A stretch of DNA of 36,697 nucleotides from an uncultured Ruminococcus sp. (GCA_904377845.1 CAJFGR010000042.1:1-36697); one strand, 5' to 3'; shown: positions 16,915 to 24,052, counted from the stretch's first letter. A program made the numbers and translations. Notes: generated by a model from the sequence alone, not told the origin.

Positions 16915-17908
16915 AGCCGGAATCTCCGTTGTCGTAACCGGAATCCCCGCTGTCGTCATAACCGGAATCGTTGTTTCCGTAATTGGAATTGCCGCTGTCA
17001 TAGCCGGAATCTCCATTGCCGGCCGATCCGGAGTTAGATGGCTGGGACGGTGCAGGGGCTGATGGTTGGGACGGGGGTGGCGTTACCGGCTTTGTTGTAG
17101 TGGTCGTCTGTCCTGAACTGTAACCGGAATTTCCGTCGTCATAGTTGGTTGCGCCGTCACTGTTTGCACCGTAATCTGTGTTGCCATAGTTTGTATTGCC
17201 ATAATTTGTGTTTCCGTAATTGGAGTCCCCGCTGTTCCCTGCATTGTTACTGCTGTTTGTATTATTTGAAGTACCGGATGTAGACGCCGGTTTGTCATCG
17301 TAATCTGTTACCCCGTCTCCTGTTGTGCCATAGTCAGTATCATCGTAGTCGGTTACCCCGTCGTTATCCGGGCCGTAGTCTGTATCGCCGTAATTGGTCC
17401 AGCCGTAAGTGCTCTCGCCGTTTACGGCGACCGGAGTGTTGATCTTCTCTGCACTTGTATATTTCTGGATTTCTGCCACAATACTATTTAAAAAATTTTC
17501 CGCGGGAAGAACAGAACCCTTTTCTATTTCGAGAGTGATCTGATGAGCTTCGCCATCTGTTTCTTCTACAAAATATCCGGCTTCATTGATCAGGGCGACC
17601 AGTTCACCGATAACAACGCGGCATTCTTTCCCTTCAAATCCGGTATAATCGGCTATTACTTTTTTACCGTCGTCATTGCGGCTTTCTATCTTTGTAACAG
17701 CTCCGTTTTCATCATAGAATACCGCAATTTCGGGATTGACTTTGAGGGAAATAACGCCTCCCTGCTCTTCTGTCTGAGTCTCGACTGCAGTGCCGGTCTG
17801 TGCTGCAGACGGCCCGGTCTGCTGCCTGCTTCCGCATCCGATGAGCCCTCCGAAGAGAGAAAGTGTTAATACAGTTGCAAGTGATACTATTAATGTTTTC
17901 TTTTTCAT
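16904..17908 (-). CDS. Lipoprotein with RsgI-type domain and Tyr/Asp/Gly/Asn repeat tail
   Basis: A 334-residue exported lipoprotein. It has a Lys-rich signal peptide and a lipobox LIGC with Cys25 as the lipidated residue. Residues 52-150 match the extracellular domain of RsgI anti-sigma factors, including the Asn58-Pro59 pair in LKVNPEIAV, where RsgI proteins are known to self-cleave. The cytosolic anti-sigma segment is absent. Residues 163-334 are low-complexity repeats such as NYGNTNYGNTDYG and DSGYDNGDSGYDD, with a Pro/Ser hinge. It is divergent from sigI-rsgI and has the same promoter type. It may act as an extracellular sensor, wall-matrix component or substrate of the CotH-like kinase; none of these is proven. 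Confidence 0.85.
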   Translation of the reverse strand: MKKKTLIVSLATVLTLSLFGGLIGCGSRQQTGPSAAQTGTAVETQTEEQGGVISLKVNPEIAVFYDENGAVTKIESRNDDGKKVIADYTGFEGKECRVVIGELVALINEAGYFVEETDGEAHQITLEIEKGSVLPAENFLNSIVAEIQKYTSAEKINTPVAVNGESTYGWTNYGDTDYGPDNDGVTDYDDTDYGTTGDGVTDYDDKPASTSGTSNNTNSSNNAGNSGDSNYGNTNYGNTNYGNTDYGANSDGATNYDDGNSGYSSGQTTTTTKPVTPPPSQPSAPAPSQPSNSGSAGNGDSGYDSGNSNYGNNDSGYDDSGDSGYDNGDSGYDD

Positions 17909-17954
17909 AATTCATTTACTCCTTTTCTTCTGAATTTTGTTTTTGGTTTTGATG

Positions 17955-17987
17955 TAGTATACGAAAGCAAAATCGTAAAAACGGGGT
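17955..17987 (-). promoter_or_regulatory. SigI-type promoter for the lipoprotein-VTC-DUF4956-CotH operon
   Basis: On the minus strand, ACCCCG (complement of 17982-17987), 18 bases, then CGTATACTA (complement of 17955-17963). The same two blocks with the same spacing occur on the + strand before sigI. Known SigI promoters have a C-rich -35 (ACCCCC-like) and a CGAA-like -10. No sigma-A consensus was noticed here. Confidence 0.7.
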
Positions 17988-18102
17988 GGGGAAGCCTTTT
18001 TTTGAAAAATATTTAAAATGTTTTGGTATTGCAAATCAAGTTTTCTGTTATATATATATGTATTTACATATATTTTACGAAAATTTTACGTGAATTTTAT
18101 AC

Positions 18103-18111
18103 TGATATAAT
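18103..18111 (+). promoter_or_regulatory. Possible sigma-A promoter upstream of sigI
   Basis: TGA-TATAAT (18103-18111) is an extended -10 with a weak TTTTAC-like -35 about 16 bases before. It could supply basal sigI transcription. The surrounding gap is very AT-rich. Confidence 0.5.
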
Positions 18112-18139
18112 ACACTTAACGCGCGAATTTTAAATTCAG

Positions 18140-18172
18140 ACCCCGAAAATAATTACTCAGCTTCGTATACTA
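18140..18172 (+). promoter_or_regulatory. SigI-type promoter for sigI-rsgI
   Basis: ACCCCG (18140-18145), 18 bases, CGTATACTA (18164-18172). It is identical in both blocks and in spacing to the minus-strand promoter at 17955-17987, consistent with SigI autoregulation. Confidence 0.7.
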
Positions 18173-18192
18173 TTATATAGGAGGAAAAATCG

Positions 18193-18930
18193 ATGAACGC
18201 TGGGCATGAGCTTGTGGAGCAGGTATATGCGGCCAAAACAGATACTGAAGCGGCTGACAGTCTTATACGTCAGTATATGGGATTCATACGGGCTGAAACG
18301 GCGAAATATATCCACCGTGCTCCTGTTGAAGGGCAGGACGAAGAACTTAGTATAGTACTGCTGGCTTTTTATGAAGCTATCCTTGGTTACGAGAAAAACC
18401 GCGGGGCGTTTCTTTCCTATGCTTCCAGGGGAATACGCAGCCGTATCATCGATTATTACCGTAAAGAAAAGAAACATACAAAAGTGACTTCACTTCATGA
18501 ACCTGTTCAGGACGAAGACAATGAAACCTGGAAGATTAATCAGTTAGAGAATCCGGAAAATGAAATTGAAAAGAGTCATCATATAAGTGCAACAAGAGAT
18601 GAGATTCAGGAATATGAGAAAACTCTTCAGGAATTCGGGATTTCATTTTCAGATGTGTCTGATAATTGCCCCCGGCAGAAGCGTACGCTTCAGGCGTGCA
18701 GACGGGTGCTTTCTGCAGCGAGAGAGAATCCCGAACTGCTGGATGAACTGCTTCGCACCAAGAAACTTCCGATGGCAGCGCTCTCAGAAAAATCAAAAAC
18801 CGATAAGAAGACAATGGAGCGGCACAGAAAGTATCTGGTAGCTATTTTGCTGGCGTTTACAAACGGGTATGAGATTATACGGGGACATTTGTACCATCTC
18901 ACCGGAAAGCGGGAAAACTCTGATACATAG
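18193..18930 (+). CDS. sigI: RNA polymerase sigma factor SigI
   Basis: A 245-residue alternative sigma factor. The N-terminal sigma-2 region contains the polymerase- and -10-binding segment with AFLSYASRGIRSRIIDYYRKE. The C-terminal region is not a classic sigma-4 but the SigI-specific C-terminal domain, with DNCPRQKRTLQACRRV and TDKKTMERHRKYLVAILLAFTNGYEIIRGHL, which ends SigI proteins. SigI controls heat-shock or cell-wall genes in Bacillus and cellulosome genes in Clostridium thermocellum. A GGAGG site precedes the ATG. rsgI begins 17 bases after its stop. Both a sigma-A-like and a SigI-like promoter lie upstream. Confidence 0.93.
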   Translation: MNAGHELVEQVYAAKTDTEAADSLIRQYMGFIRAETAKYIHRAPVEGQDEELSIVLLAFYEAILGYEKNRGAFLSYASRGIRSRIIDYYRKEKKHTKVTSLHEPVQDEDNETWKINQLENPENEIEKSHHISATRDEIQEYEKTLQEFGISFSDVSDNCPRQKRTLQACRRVLSAARENPELLDELLRTKKLPMAALSEKSKTDKKTMERHRKYLVAILLAFTNGYEIIRGHLYHLTGKRENSDT

Positions 18931-18947
18931 TAGAAACGGAGTCGAAC

Positions 18948-19853
18948 ATGGAAAAAGAGACAAAGTATCTGGTACTGGAAGTTCATAATGCATATGCGGT
19001 GGTCCTTAATAACAGCGGACAATTTATAAAGGCGGCGAACTGCGGATATAAGGTAGGAGATGTCGTTGGAAGTATCATTCCCATGATCTATCCTCAGGAT
19101 AAGAAGAAACGCAAAAATAATATTATCCGGCTGGCTGCAGGCCTGGCTGCCTGCATATGCCTGTGCGTGTTCGGAGGGTATGAATATCAATATATGTATA
19201 CGGAATATGGAAGTGTCCATATGCAGATTAACCCGGACGTAGAGATTACTCTGAGCCGATCGGGACGTGTCCTGGATATCGAGGGAGAAAATGCAGACGG
19301 AAAAGAATTGGTGGAAGATTATGAATATAAAGGAAAAGATAAAGAAACTGTTGTAGACGAGCTCGCGGATCTTGCTATAGAACAGCAGTATCTTACCGAT
19401 ACCGGACGGATTTCCATTGAGGTTGATGCACGAAGTGATGAATGGGCGAAGAAGATGGAAACAGAAATATCGGAAGAGCTTAACAGCTATCTGCAGGAGC
19501 AGGGTCTGACAATAGAAATAGCTATCGGTCGTGCAGAAGACGGGAACGGTACAGAAGACAAAGAGATTCTGGAAGAATCACAGTCTGTAACCATCCCGAT
19601 TCCCGGGACAACAGATGAGACAGATGACTCTGCAGCAGAAAGTGATGATGACAGCGATGACGGAGTAACAGACTATTCTGTACCGTCCGGATCCTCTTCT
19701 GCTTCGTCCACTACGCCATCCTCGTCCTCTTCCGTACCGGTACAGAGCGATTCGGGCTATGATAGCGGCGGAAACAGCTCATATGACAGCAACGGAAACA
19801 GTTCTTATAGTGACAGTTCCTACAGCAGTTCGGATGACGACGATGATGACTGA
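18948..19853 (+). CDS. rsgI: Anti-sigma-I factor RsgI
   Basis: A 301-residue transmembrane anti-sigma factor that should hold SigI at the membrane. Residues 1-50 form the cytosolic RsgI N-terminal domain (YLVLEVHNAYAVVLNNSGQF...GDVVGSIIP). A basic stretch KKKRK precedes one membrane helix (about 59-78). Residues 88 to about 185 are the extracellular RsgI domain with Asn95-Pro96 in QINPDVEI, the site of autoproteolysis in studied homologues. The C-terminal about 80 residues are a Ser/Asp/Tyr-rich tail ending in a run of aspartates, instead of a carbohydrate-binding module as in C. thermocellum. The tail resembles that of the divergent lipoprotein. Confidence 0.92.
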   Translation: MEKETKYLVLEVHNAYAVVLNNSGQFIKAANCGYKVGDVVGSIIPMIYPQDKKKRKNNIIRLAAGLAACICLCVFGGYEYQYMYTEYGSVHMQINPDVEITLSRSGRVLDIEGENADGKELVEDYEYKGKDKETVVDELADLAIEQQYLTDTGRISIEVDARSDEWAKKMETEISEELNSYLQEQGLTIEIAIGRAEDGNGTEDKEILEESQSVTIPIPGTTDETDDSAAESDDDSDDGVTDYSVPSGSSSASSTTPSSSSSVPVQSDSGYDSGGNSSYDSNGNSSYSDSSYSSSDDDDDD

Positions 19854-20058
19854 GTTGTATGGTAATGAGGCGGGGACGGATTCTGATGTTTATGTTGAAA
19901 GGAAAATAGACGGGTTCCAGATCAGGAAAGGTGTTCTGGAGCTCGTTTTTATTGCTCATGTTTTCTGCAGTTGTTTTCTGTCTGTTGCGGCTTCACTGTT
20001 GAGCATAGTCGTGCAATCACTAATCCCCTTAACTATGTACAAACGGAAAAGAAAATAA
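19846..20058 (+). CDS. Possible small single-span membrane protein
   Basis: A 70-residue frame whose ATG overlaps the rsgI stop by 8 bases. It has an acidic, soluble N-terminus (MTELYGNEAGTDSDVYVE), one hydrophobic stretch from about residue 31 to 60, and a basic KRKRK end, a plausible tail for a membrane protein. No clear ribosome binding site is seen, so it would depend on coupling with rsgI. No family was recognised. It could be a chance frame. The rest of the gap (20059-20151) shows no other coding signal. Confidence 0.3.
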   Translation: MTELYGNEAGTDSDVYVERKIDGFQIRKGVLELVFIAHVFCSCFLSVAASLLSIVVQSLIPLTMYKRKRK

Positions 20059-20151
20059 AATGAGTGACGGAAAACAAAAGAAAAGCCACAGAATGTATGT
20101 TGGATTGTGTGGAAAAACAATGTTTCACAGTAAAATCGCCGTTGATTCGCG

Positions 20152-20180
20152 TTGACTTAATATATACTATGAAGTATAAT
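20152..20180 (+). promoter_or_regulatory. Sigma-A promoter of the microcompartment operon
   Basis: TTGACT (20152-20157), a 17-base spacer and TATAAT (20175-20180) form a near-consensus promoter. The inverted repeat TATACT-ATGA-AGTATA (20163-20178) overlaps the spacer and -10, and GGATTGTGT occurs at 20102-20110 and 20194-20202. Both are candidate operator sequences. Confidence 0.8.
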
Positions 20181-20227
20181 TAATTTAATTGCAGGATTGT
20201 GTAAATCCAGATTGGAGTGAGGTTGAA

Positions 20228-20590
20228 ATGGTTCAGGAACATAAGCCGGAACGTATCGTACAGGAACTTGTTCCCGGCAAGGAAATTACCATCGCCCACC
20301 TGATTGCAAGTCCCGATATTACGCTTTACGAGAAGCTTGGGCTTGACCCGAGGGTAGAGTACAGCAAGTCCGCTATCGGTGTGTTGACGATCAGTCCGGC
20401 GGAGACTGCGATCATTGCCGGAGATATCGCTATTAAAGCGGCGGGCATTGAGCTTGGATTTGTGGACAGGTTCAGCGGTACGTTGATCGTAACCGGTACG
20501 ATCTCGGAGACAGAGGCGGCGATCCGGGCGGTCCTCGAATATGTGAAGGACAAGATGGGCTTTTCTGTATGTGAGATAACAAGGACGTAA
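20228..20590 (+). CDS. pduU: Microcompartment shell protein, PduU/EutS type
   Basis: A 120-residue circularly permuted BMC-domain shell protein that should form hexamers in the facet of the compartment. It follows the PduU/EutS pattern: RIVQELVPGKEITIAHLIASP, AIGVLTISPAETAIIAGDIA, GFVDRFSGTLIVTG, and the C-terminal ITRT. I chose ATG 20228 because GGAGTGAGG lies before it; a TTG-initiated longer frame from 20189 starts too close to the promoter. It is the first gene of the operon and lies 4 bases before the PduV/EutP gene. Confidence 0.92.
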   Translation: MVQEHKPERIVQELVPGKEITIAHLIASPDITLYEKLGLDPRVEYSKSAIGVLTISPAETAIIAGDIAIKAAGIELGFVDRFSGTLIVTGTISETEAAIRAVLEYVKDKMGFSVCEITRT

Positions 20591-20594
20591 TATA

Positions 20595-21059
20595 ATGAAG
20601 AAAATAGTACTGGTAGGCAGGAGCGAATGCGGAAAGACCACACTGACGCAGGCTCTGAAAGGTGAAACAATACACTATCACAAGACCCAGTACGTGAACA
20701 ATTTTGATGTGATTATCGACACTCCCGGGGAATACGCGCAGACAAAGCATCTTGGATATGCGTTGGCGCTGTATACATATGAGGCAGATGTAGTGGGAAT
20801 GCTTTTATCGGCAACCGAACCCTACTCGCTGTATCCGCCCTGTTGTACGGCTACCTGCAATCGGGAAGTGATCGGGATCGTCACAAAGATCCACGACGAA
20901 CGCGCGGATGTTGCGAGGGCGGAAAGGTGGCTCAGGCTTGCGGGATGCAAAAAGATCTTCTATGTGGATTCCAAGTGTTATGAGGGGATTCCCGAGATAC
21001 TGGAGTACCTGAAAGAAGACGGAGATGTACTCCCGTGGGAAAAAGATGAAAACCAATAA
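20595..21059 (+). CDS. pduV: Small GTPase-like protein, PduV/EutP family
   Basis: A 154-residue Ras-like P-loop protein with GRSECGKT (8-15) as Walker A and DTPGEY as the switch II/G3 motif. In place of the usual NKxD it shows VTKIHDERAD. PduV/EutP proteins accompany microcompartments and are linked to their positioning in the cell, with GTPase or kinase activity debated. It immediately follows the PduU gene, as is common in pdu and eut operons, and a second promoter separates it from the aldolase gene. Confidence 0.9.
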   Translation: MKKIVLVGRSECGKTTLTQALKGETIHYHKTQYVNNFDVIIDTPGEYAQTKHLGYALALYTYEADVVGMLLSATEPYSLYPPCCTATCNREVIGIVTKIHDERADVARAERWLRLAGCKKIFYVDSKCYEGIPEILEYLKEDGDVLPWEKDENQ

Positions 21060-21078
21060 AAACCAACATTGAAATAGG

Positions 21079-21141
21079 TTGACTACTGTGGGATTGTGTG
21101 GTAATATTCAAAAAGAAACAACACAAAACAAAATGTTTTGT
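21079..21141 (+). promoter_or_regulatory. Internal promoter and candidate operator before the aldolase gene
   Basis: TTGACT (21079-21084), 17 bases, TAATAT (21102-21107). The spacer contains GGATTGTGT (21091-21099), also present twice near the first operon promoter. Just after the expected start of transcription, ACAAAAC (21123-21129) and GTTTTGT (21135-21141) form an inverted repeat with a 5-base centre, suitable for a repressor. Confidence 0.7.
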
Positions 21142-21162
21142 AGAATCCAAGGAGGAGAAGAG

Positions 21163-21981
21163 ATGCAAAACGAATACGAAATCAAAAAAGAAATGTGTGA
21201 AATCGGTAAACGAGTTTACAATCGTGGAATGGTTGCTGCAAATGACGGTAACTTTTCTGTAAAACTCAATGACCATGAGTTTTTATGTACACCGACAGGT
21301 GTCAGCAAAGGGTTCATGACACCGGAGTACATCTGCAAGGTTGATGAGAATGGTAATGTTCTTCAGGCAAACAAAGGATTCAGACCTTCATCAGAGATCA
21401 AGATGCATATGCGTGTTTATCAGAAAAGACCGGATGTAAAATCAGTTGTACATGCTCATCCGCTGTACGCTACAACATTTGCGATCGCAGGTATTCCGCT
21501 GACACAGCCGATCATGCCTGAGGCAGTTATCGCACTTGGATGTGTACCGATCGCTCCGTACGGAACACCGTCTACAATGGAGATTCCGGATGCAGTTGAG
21601 CCTTATCTTCAGCATTTTGATGCAGTTCTCCTTGAGAACCACGGCGCACTGACATATTCTGACAGCCTTCTTGCAGCATATATGAAGATGGAATCTGTAG
21701 AGTTCTATGCACAGCTGTTATGGCAGACAATGCAGATCGGCGGACCTCAGGAGTTCAGCAAAGAGCAGGTTGAGAGACTGTACGAGATCAGAAGACAGAT
21801 GGGACTTCCGGGAAAGCATCCGGCTAACCTCTGCCCGAATGCACAGGCAGGCAAACCGAGCTGCCATACATGCAGCGGTTCCTGCGGCAGCAAGACAGTT
21901 GCTTCCTCAACAGTTGGAAACACAGATGCTGATCTGGTTGCTTCTATCACAAAGAAAGTTATGGAACAGCTTGGTATGTAG
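21163..21981 (+). CDS. Class II aldolase, L-fuculose-phosphate type, with C-terminal encapsulation peptide
   Basis: A zinc aldolase of 272 residues that probably cleaves fuculose-1-phosphate (or rhamnulose-1-phosphate) to dihydroxyacetone phosphate and lactaldehyde. It has GNFSVK, Glu78 in PSSEIKMH as the likely catalytic acid, and zinc ligands His97, His99 (HAHP) and His160 (ENHG). After the aldolase domain, at about residue 222, comes a Cys-rich stretch (Cys224, Cys234, Cys237, Cys241), a Ser/Thr linker and an amphipathic helix DADLVASITKKVMEQLGM. That helix resembles encapsulation peptides, so the enzyme is probably packed inside the shell. ATG 21163 has GGAGGAG just upstream; an upstream extension to 21079 would run through the promoter. 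Confidence 0.88.
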   Translation: MQNEYEIKKEMCEIGKRVYNRGMVAANDGNFSVKLNDHEFLCTPTGVSKGFMTPEYICKVDENGNVLQANKGFRPSSEIKMHMRVYQKRPDVKSVVHAHPLYATTFAIAGIPLTQPIMPEAVIALGCVPIAPYGTPSTMEIPDAVEPYLQHFDAVLLENHGALTYSDSLLAAYMKMESVEFYAQLLWQTMQIGGPQEFSKEQVERLYEIRRQMGLPGKHPANLCPNAQAGKPSCHTCSGSCGSKTVASSTVGNTDADLVASITKKVMEQLGM

Positions 21982-21992
21982 GAGTTCCGCCT

Positions 21993-22514
21993 ATGAATGA
22001 ACAGGATATTACCAATGCGGTAAAATCCGTGTTGGCTCAGATGAAAGAGACGGCACCGGCTGAAACAAAACCTCACATCTGCAAATGCAAAAAGCATCAG
22101 ATGACGCTGGCACTTGCCAATGCCCTGATCGAGAAGGTAAAGGCAAAGGCTTCGAAAATGGGCGTGGACGTTGTGGTCGCTGTCTCGGACAAGGCCGGGA
22201 GGCCGGTAGCCATCCAGTGTATGGACGGCGCATACATAGCTAGTTTCGACATTGCATTAAATAAGACTTATACATCCGCAAGCCTGAAAATGTCTACTGC
22301 ACAGCTGGCAGAGCTGAGCCAGCCGGGACAGGATCTTTACGGAATCCAGTTTACGAATAATGGAAAGATCGTGATCTTCGGAGGCGGAGAAGTCCTTGAG
22401 TATGACGGGCGTATCGTCGGAGCTCTCGGAGTGAGCGGAGGCACGGCAGCAGAGGATACAGCCATTGCGGCGTATGGAAAAGAAGTCTTTAAGGAGGTAT
22501 TAGAGTGTCTGTAA
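21993..22514 (+). CDS. PduO C-terminal/GlcG (HbpS-like) domain protein
   Basis: A 173-residue protein. Residues 1-17 (MNEQDITNAVKSVLAQM) form an amphipathic helix like an encapsulation peptide, followed by a linker with HICKCKKH. Residues 35-173 match the GlcG/HbpS family, the C-terminal domain of PduO: TLALANALIEKVKAKASKMG, AVSDKAGRPVAIQCMDGA, FGGGEVLEYDGRIVGALGVSGG. The domain binds haem or cobalamin-related ligands in some members. The adenosyltransferase half of PduO is absent, which fits a B12-independent pathway. A GGAG site precedes the ATG, and the end overlaps pduP by 10 bases. Confidence 0.85.
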   Translation: MNEQDITNAVKSVLAQMKETAPAETKPHICKCKKHQMTLALANALIEKVKAKASKMGVDVVVAVSDKAGRPVAIQCMDGAYIASFDIALNKTYTSASLKMSTAQLAELSQPGQDLYGIQFTNNGKIVIFGGGEVLEYDGRIVGALGVSGGTAAEDTAIAAYGKEVFKEVLECL

Positions 22515-23893
22515 ATGAACAGATGGTTCAGGACATCGTACAGGAAGTTATGGCAAAGATGCAGATTGCATCTGATGTGACAGGCGACAGAGGAGTCTTC
22601 ACTGACATGAACGAGGCGATCGAGGCGGCTAAAAAGTCCCAGAAGATCGTTGCAAGAATGTCTCTGGACCACAGAGAAAAGGTTATCTCCAACATCCGCA
22701 AAAAGATCAAGGAGAATGCAGAAATCCTTGCGCGCATGGGCGTACAGGAAACCGGCATGGGAAATGTCGGACATAAAATTTTAAAACACCAGCTTGTTGC
22801 TGAGAAGACACCGGGAACAGAAGATATTACAACTACGGCATGGTCCGGAGACAGGGGACTTACTCTGATAGAAATGGGACCGTTCGGAGTTATCGGTGCG
22901 ATCACACCGTGTACAAACCCGAGTGAAACAGTACTCTGCAACACGATCGGAATGTTCGCGGCAGGAAACACAGTCGTATTTAATCCGCATCCGGCAGCAA
23001 TCAAAACATCGATCTATGCGATCAACCTTGTAAATGAGGCGTCTGTAGAGGCGGGCGGCCCGGACAACATTGCCTGCACCGTTGAGCATCCGACACTTGA
23101 AACAAGCAATATTATGATGAAGCATCCGGCAATCCAGCTCATCGCTGCTACAGGAGGCCCGGGAGTTGTTACCGCGGTCCTTTCTTCCGGAAGAAGAGGA
23201 ATTGGAGCAGGAGCAGGTAACCCGCCTGCACTTGTAGATGAGACGGCGGACCTGAGAAAAGCAGCTGAGGATATCGTAAACGGATGTACATTTGACAATA
23301 ACCTTCCATGTATTGCCGAAAAAGAGATCGTAGCCGTAGATTCAGTTGCAGATGAACTGATGAACTATATGATCAATGAACAGGGATGCTATCTTGCTTC
23401 CAAAGAAGAGCAGGATGCGCTTACCGCAGTAGTTCTCAAAGGCGGAAAACTGAACAGAAAATGTGTGGGACGTGATGCAAAGACACTGCTCGGAATGATT
23501 GGTGTTACGGTTCCGGATAATATCAGATGTATCACATTTGAGGGACCGAAGGAGCATCCGCTGATCGCGACAGAGCTTATGATGCCGATTTTAGGTGTTG
23601 TTAGGGCGAAGGACTTTGACGATGCAGTAGAGCAGGCTGTATGGCTTGAGCATGGCAACCGCCATTCTGCACACATCCATTCAAAGAACATCGACAATAT
23701 CACAAAATATGCGAAAGCGATCGATACGGCGATCCTCGTAAAAAACGGACCGTCTTATGCGGCATTGGGATTTGGAGGCGAAGGATTCTGTACATTCACG
23801 ATCGCCAGCAGGACAGGCGAGGGTCTGACAAGCGCAAGCACATTCACAAAGAGAAGACGCTGCGTCATGACAGACAGTTTGTGTATACGTTAA
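22505..23893 (+). CDS. pduP: CoA-acylating aldehyde dehydrogenase (PduP)
   Basis: A 462-residue aldehyde dehydrogenase that oxidises propionaldehyde or lactaldehyde to the acyl-CoA, with NAD, inside the compartment. Residues 3-20 (VNEQMVQDIVQEVMAKMQ) are a typical encapsulation peptide. The catalytic Cys269 sits in TFDNNLPCIAEKE. GAITPCTNPSET and GAGAGNPPALVDETAD are family marks. The start is GTG 22505, 7 bases after AAGGAGGT, inside the end of the preceding gene. The next ATG is at residue 7 and would cut the peptide. Confidence 0.94.
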   Translation: MSVNEQMVQDIVQEVMAKMQIASDVTGDRGVFTDMNEAIEAAKKSQKIVARMSLDHREKVISNIRKKIKENAEILARMGVQETGMGNVGHKILKHQLVAEKTPGTEDITTTAWSGDRGLTLIEMGPFGVIGAITPCTNPSETVLCNTIGMFAAGNTVVFNPHPAAIKTSIYAINLVNEASVEAGGPDNIACTVEHPTLETSNIMMKHPAIQLIAATGGPGVVTAVLSSGRRGIGAGAGNPPALVDETADLRKAAEDIVNGCTFDNNLPCIAEKEIVAVDSVADELMNYMINEQGCYLASKEEQDALTAVVLKGGKLNRKCVGRDAKTLLGMIGVTVPDNIRCITFEGPKEHPLIATELMMPILGVVRAKDFDDAVEQAVWLEHGNRHSAHIHSKNIDNITKYAKAIDTAILVKNGPSYAALGFGGEGFCTFTIASRTGEGLTSASTFTKRRRCVMTDSLCIR

Positions 23894-24018
23894 GCCATGC
23901 ACTTATGACACATAAATGTGTATGCAGGCTTGCCTGCGGATACACATTTGATGTGGCAGAAGTATACGGCGCACGCCGGCAGCGAGATGAAGCAGAGCGG
24001 AATCGAGCTGTGCATGGC
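23894..24018. repeat. Intercistronic repeat, family beta, copy 2 (pduP-ADH)
   Basis: This begins at the base after the pduP stop and fills most of the 159-base gap. Outer arms GCCATGCAC (23894-23902) and GTGCATGGC (24010-24018) are complementary, as are AAATGTGTAT (23914-23923) and ATACACATTT (23940-23949). Conserved blocks shared with 4668-4804 are GCAGGCTTGCCTGC (23924-23937), CAGCGAGATGAAGC (23980-23993) and AGCGGAATCGAGCTGT (23996-24011). The arm sequences are unrelated to those of copy 1. Confidence 0.8.
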
Positions 24019-24052
24019 GTAAAGAGAAAAACAGTAGTAGGAGGTAAATAAC

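Noticed and set aside
16915-17016. N-terminal extension of the VTC gene with Thr/Pro/Ile repeats
   Set aside because: It is the lipoprotein repeat read in another frame; the adjacent ATGs at 16914 and 16911 with an upstream GGAG are better starts.
17163-17370. Tandem short repeats in the lipoprotein gene as a possible CRISPR or satellite
   Set aside because: The repeats are in-frame coding units for NYGNT/DYD-type tails with no spacers of constant length.
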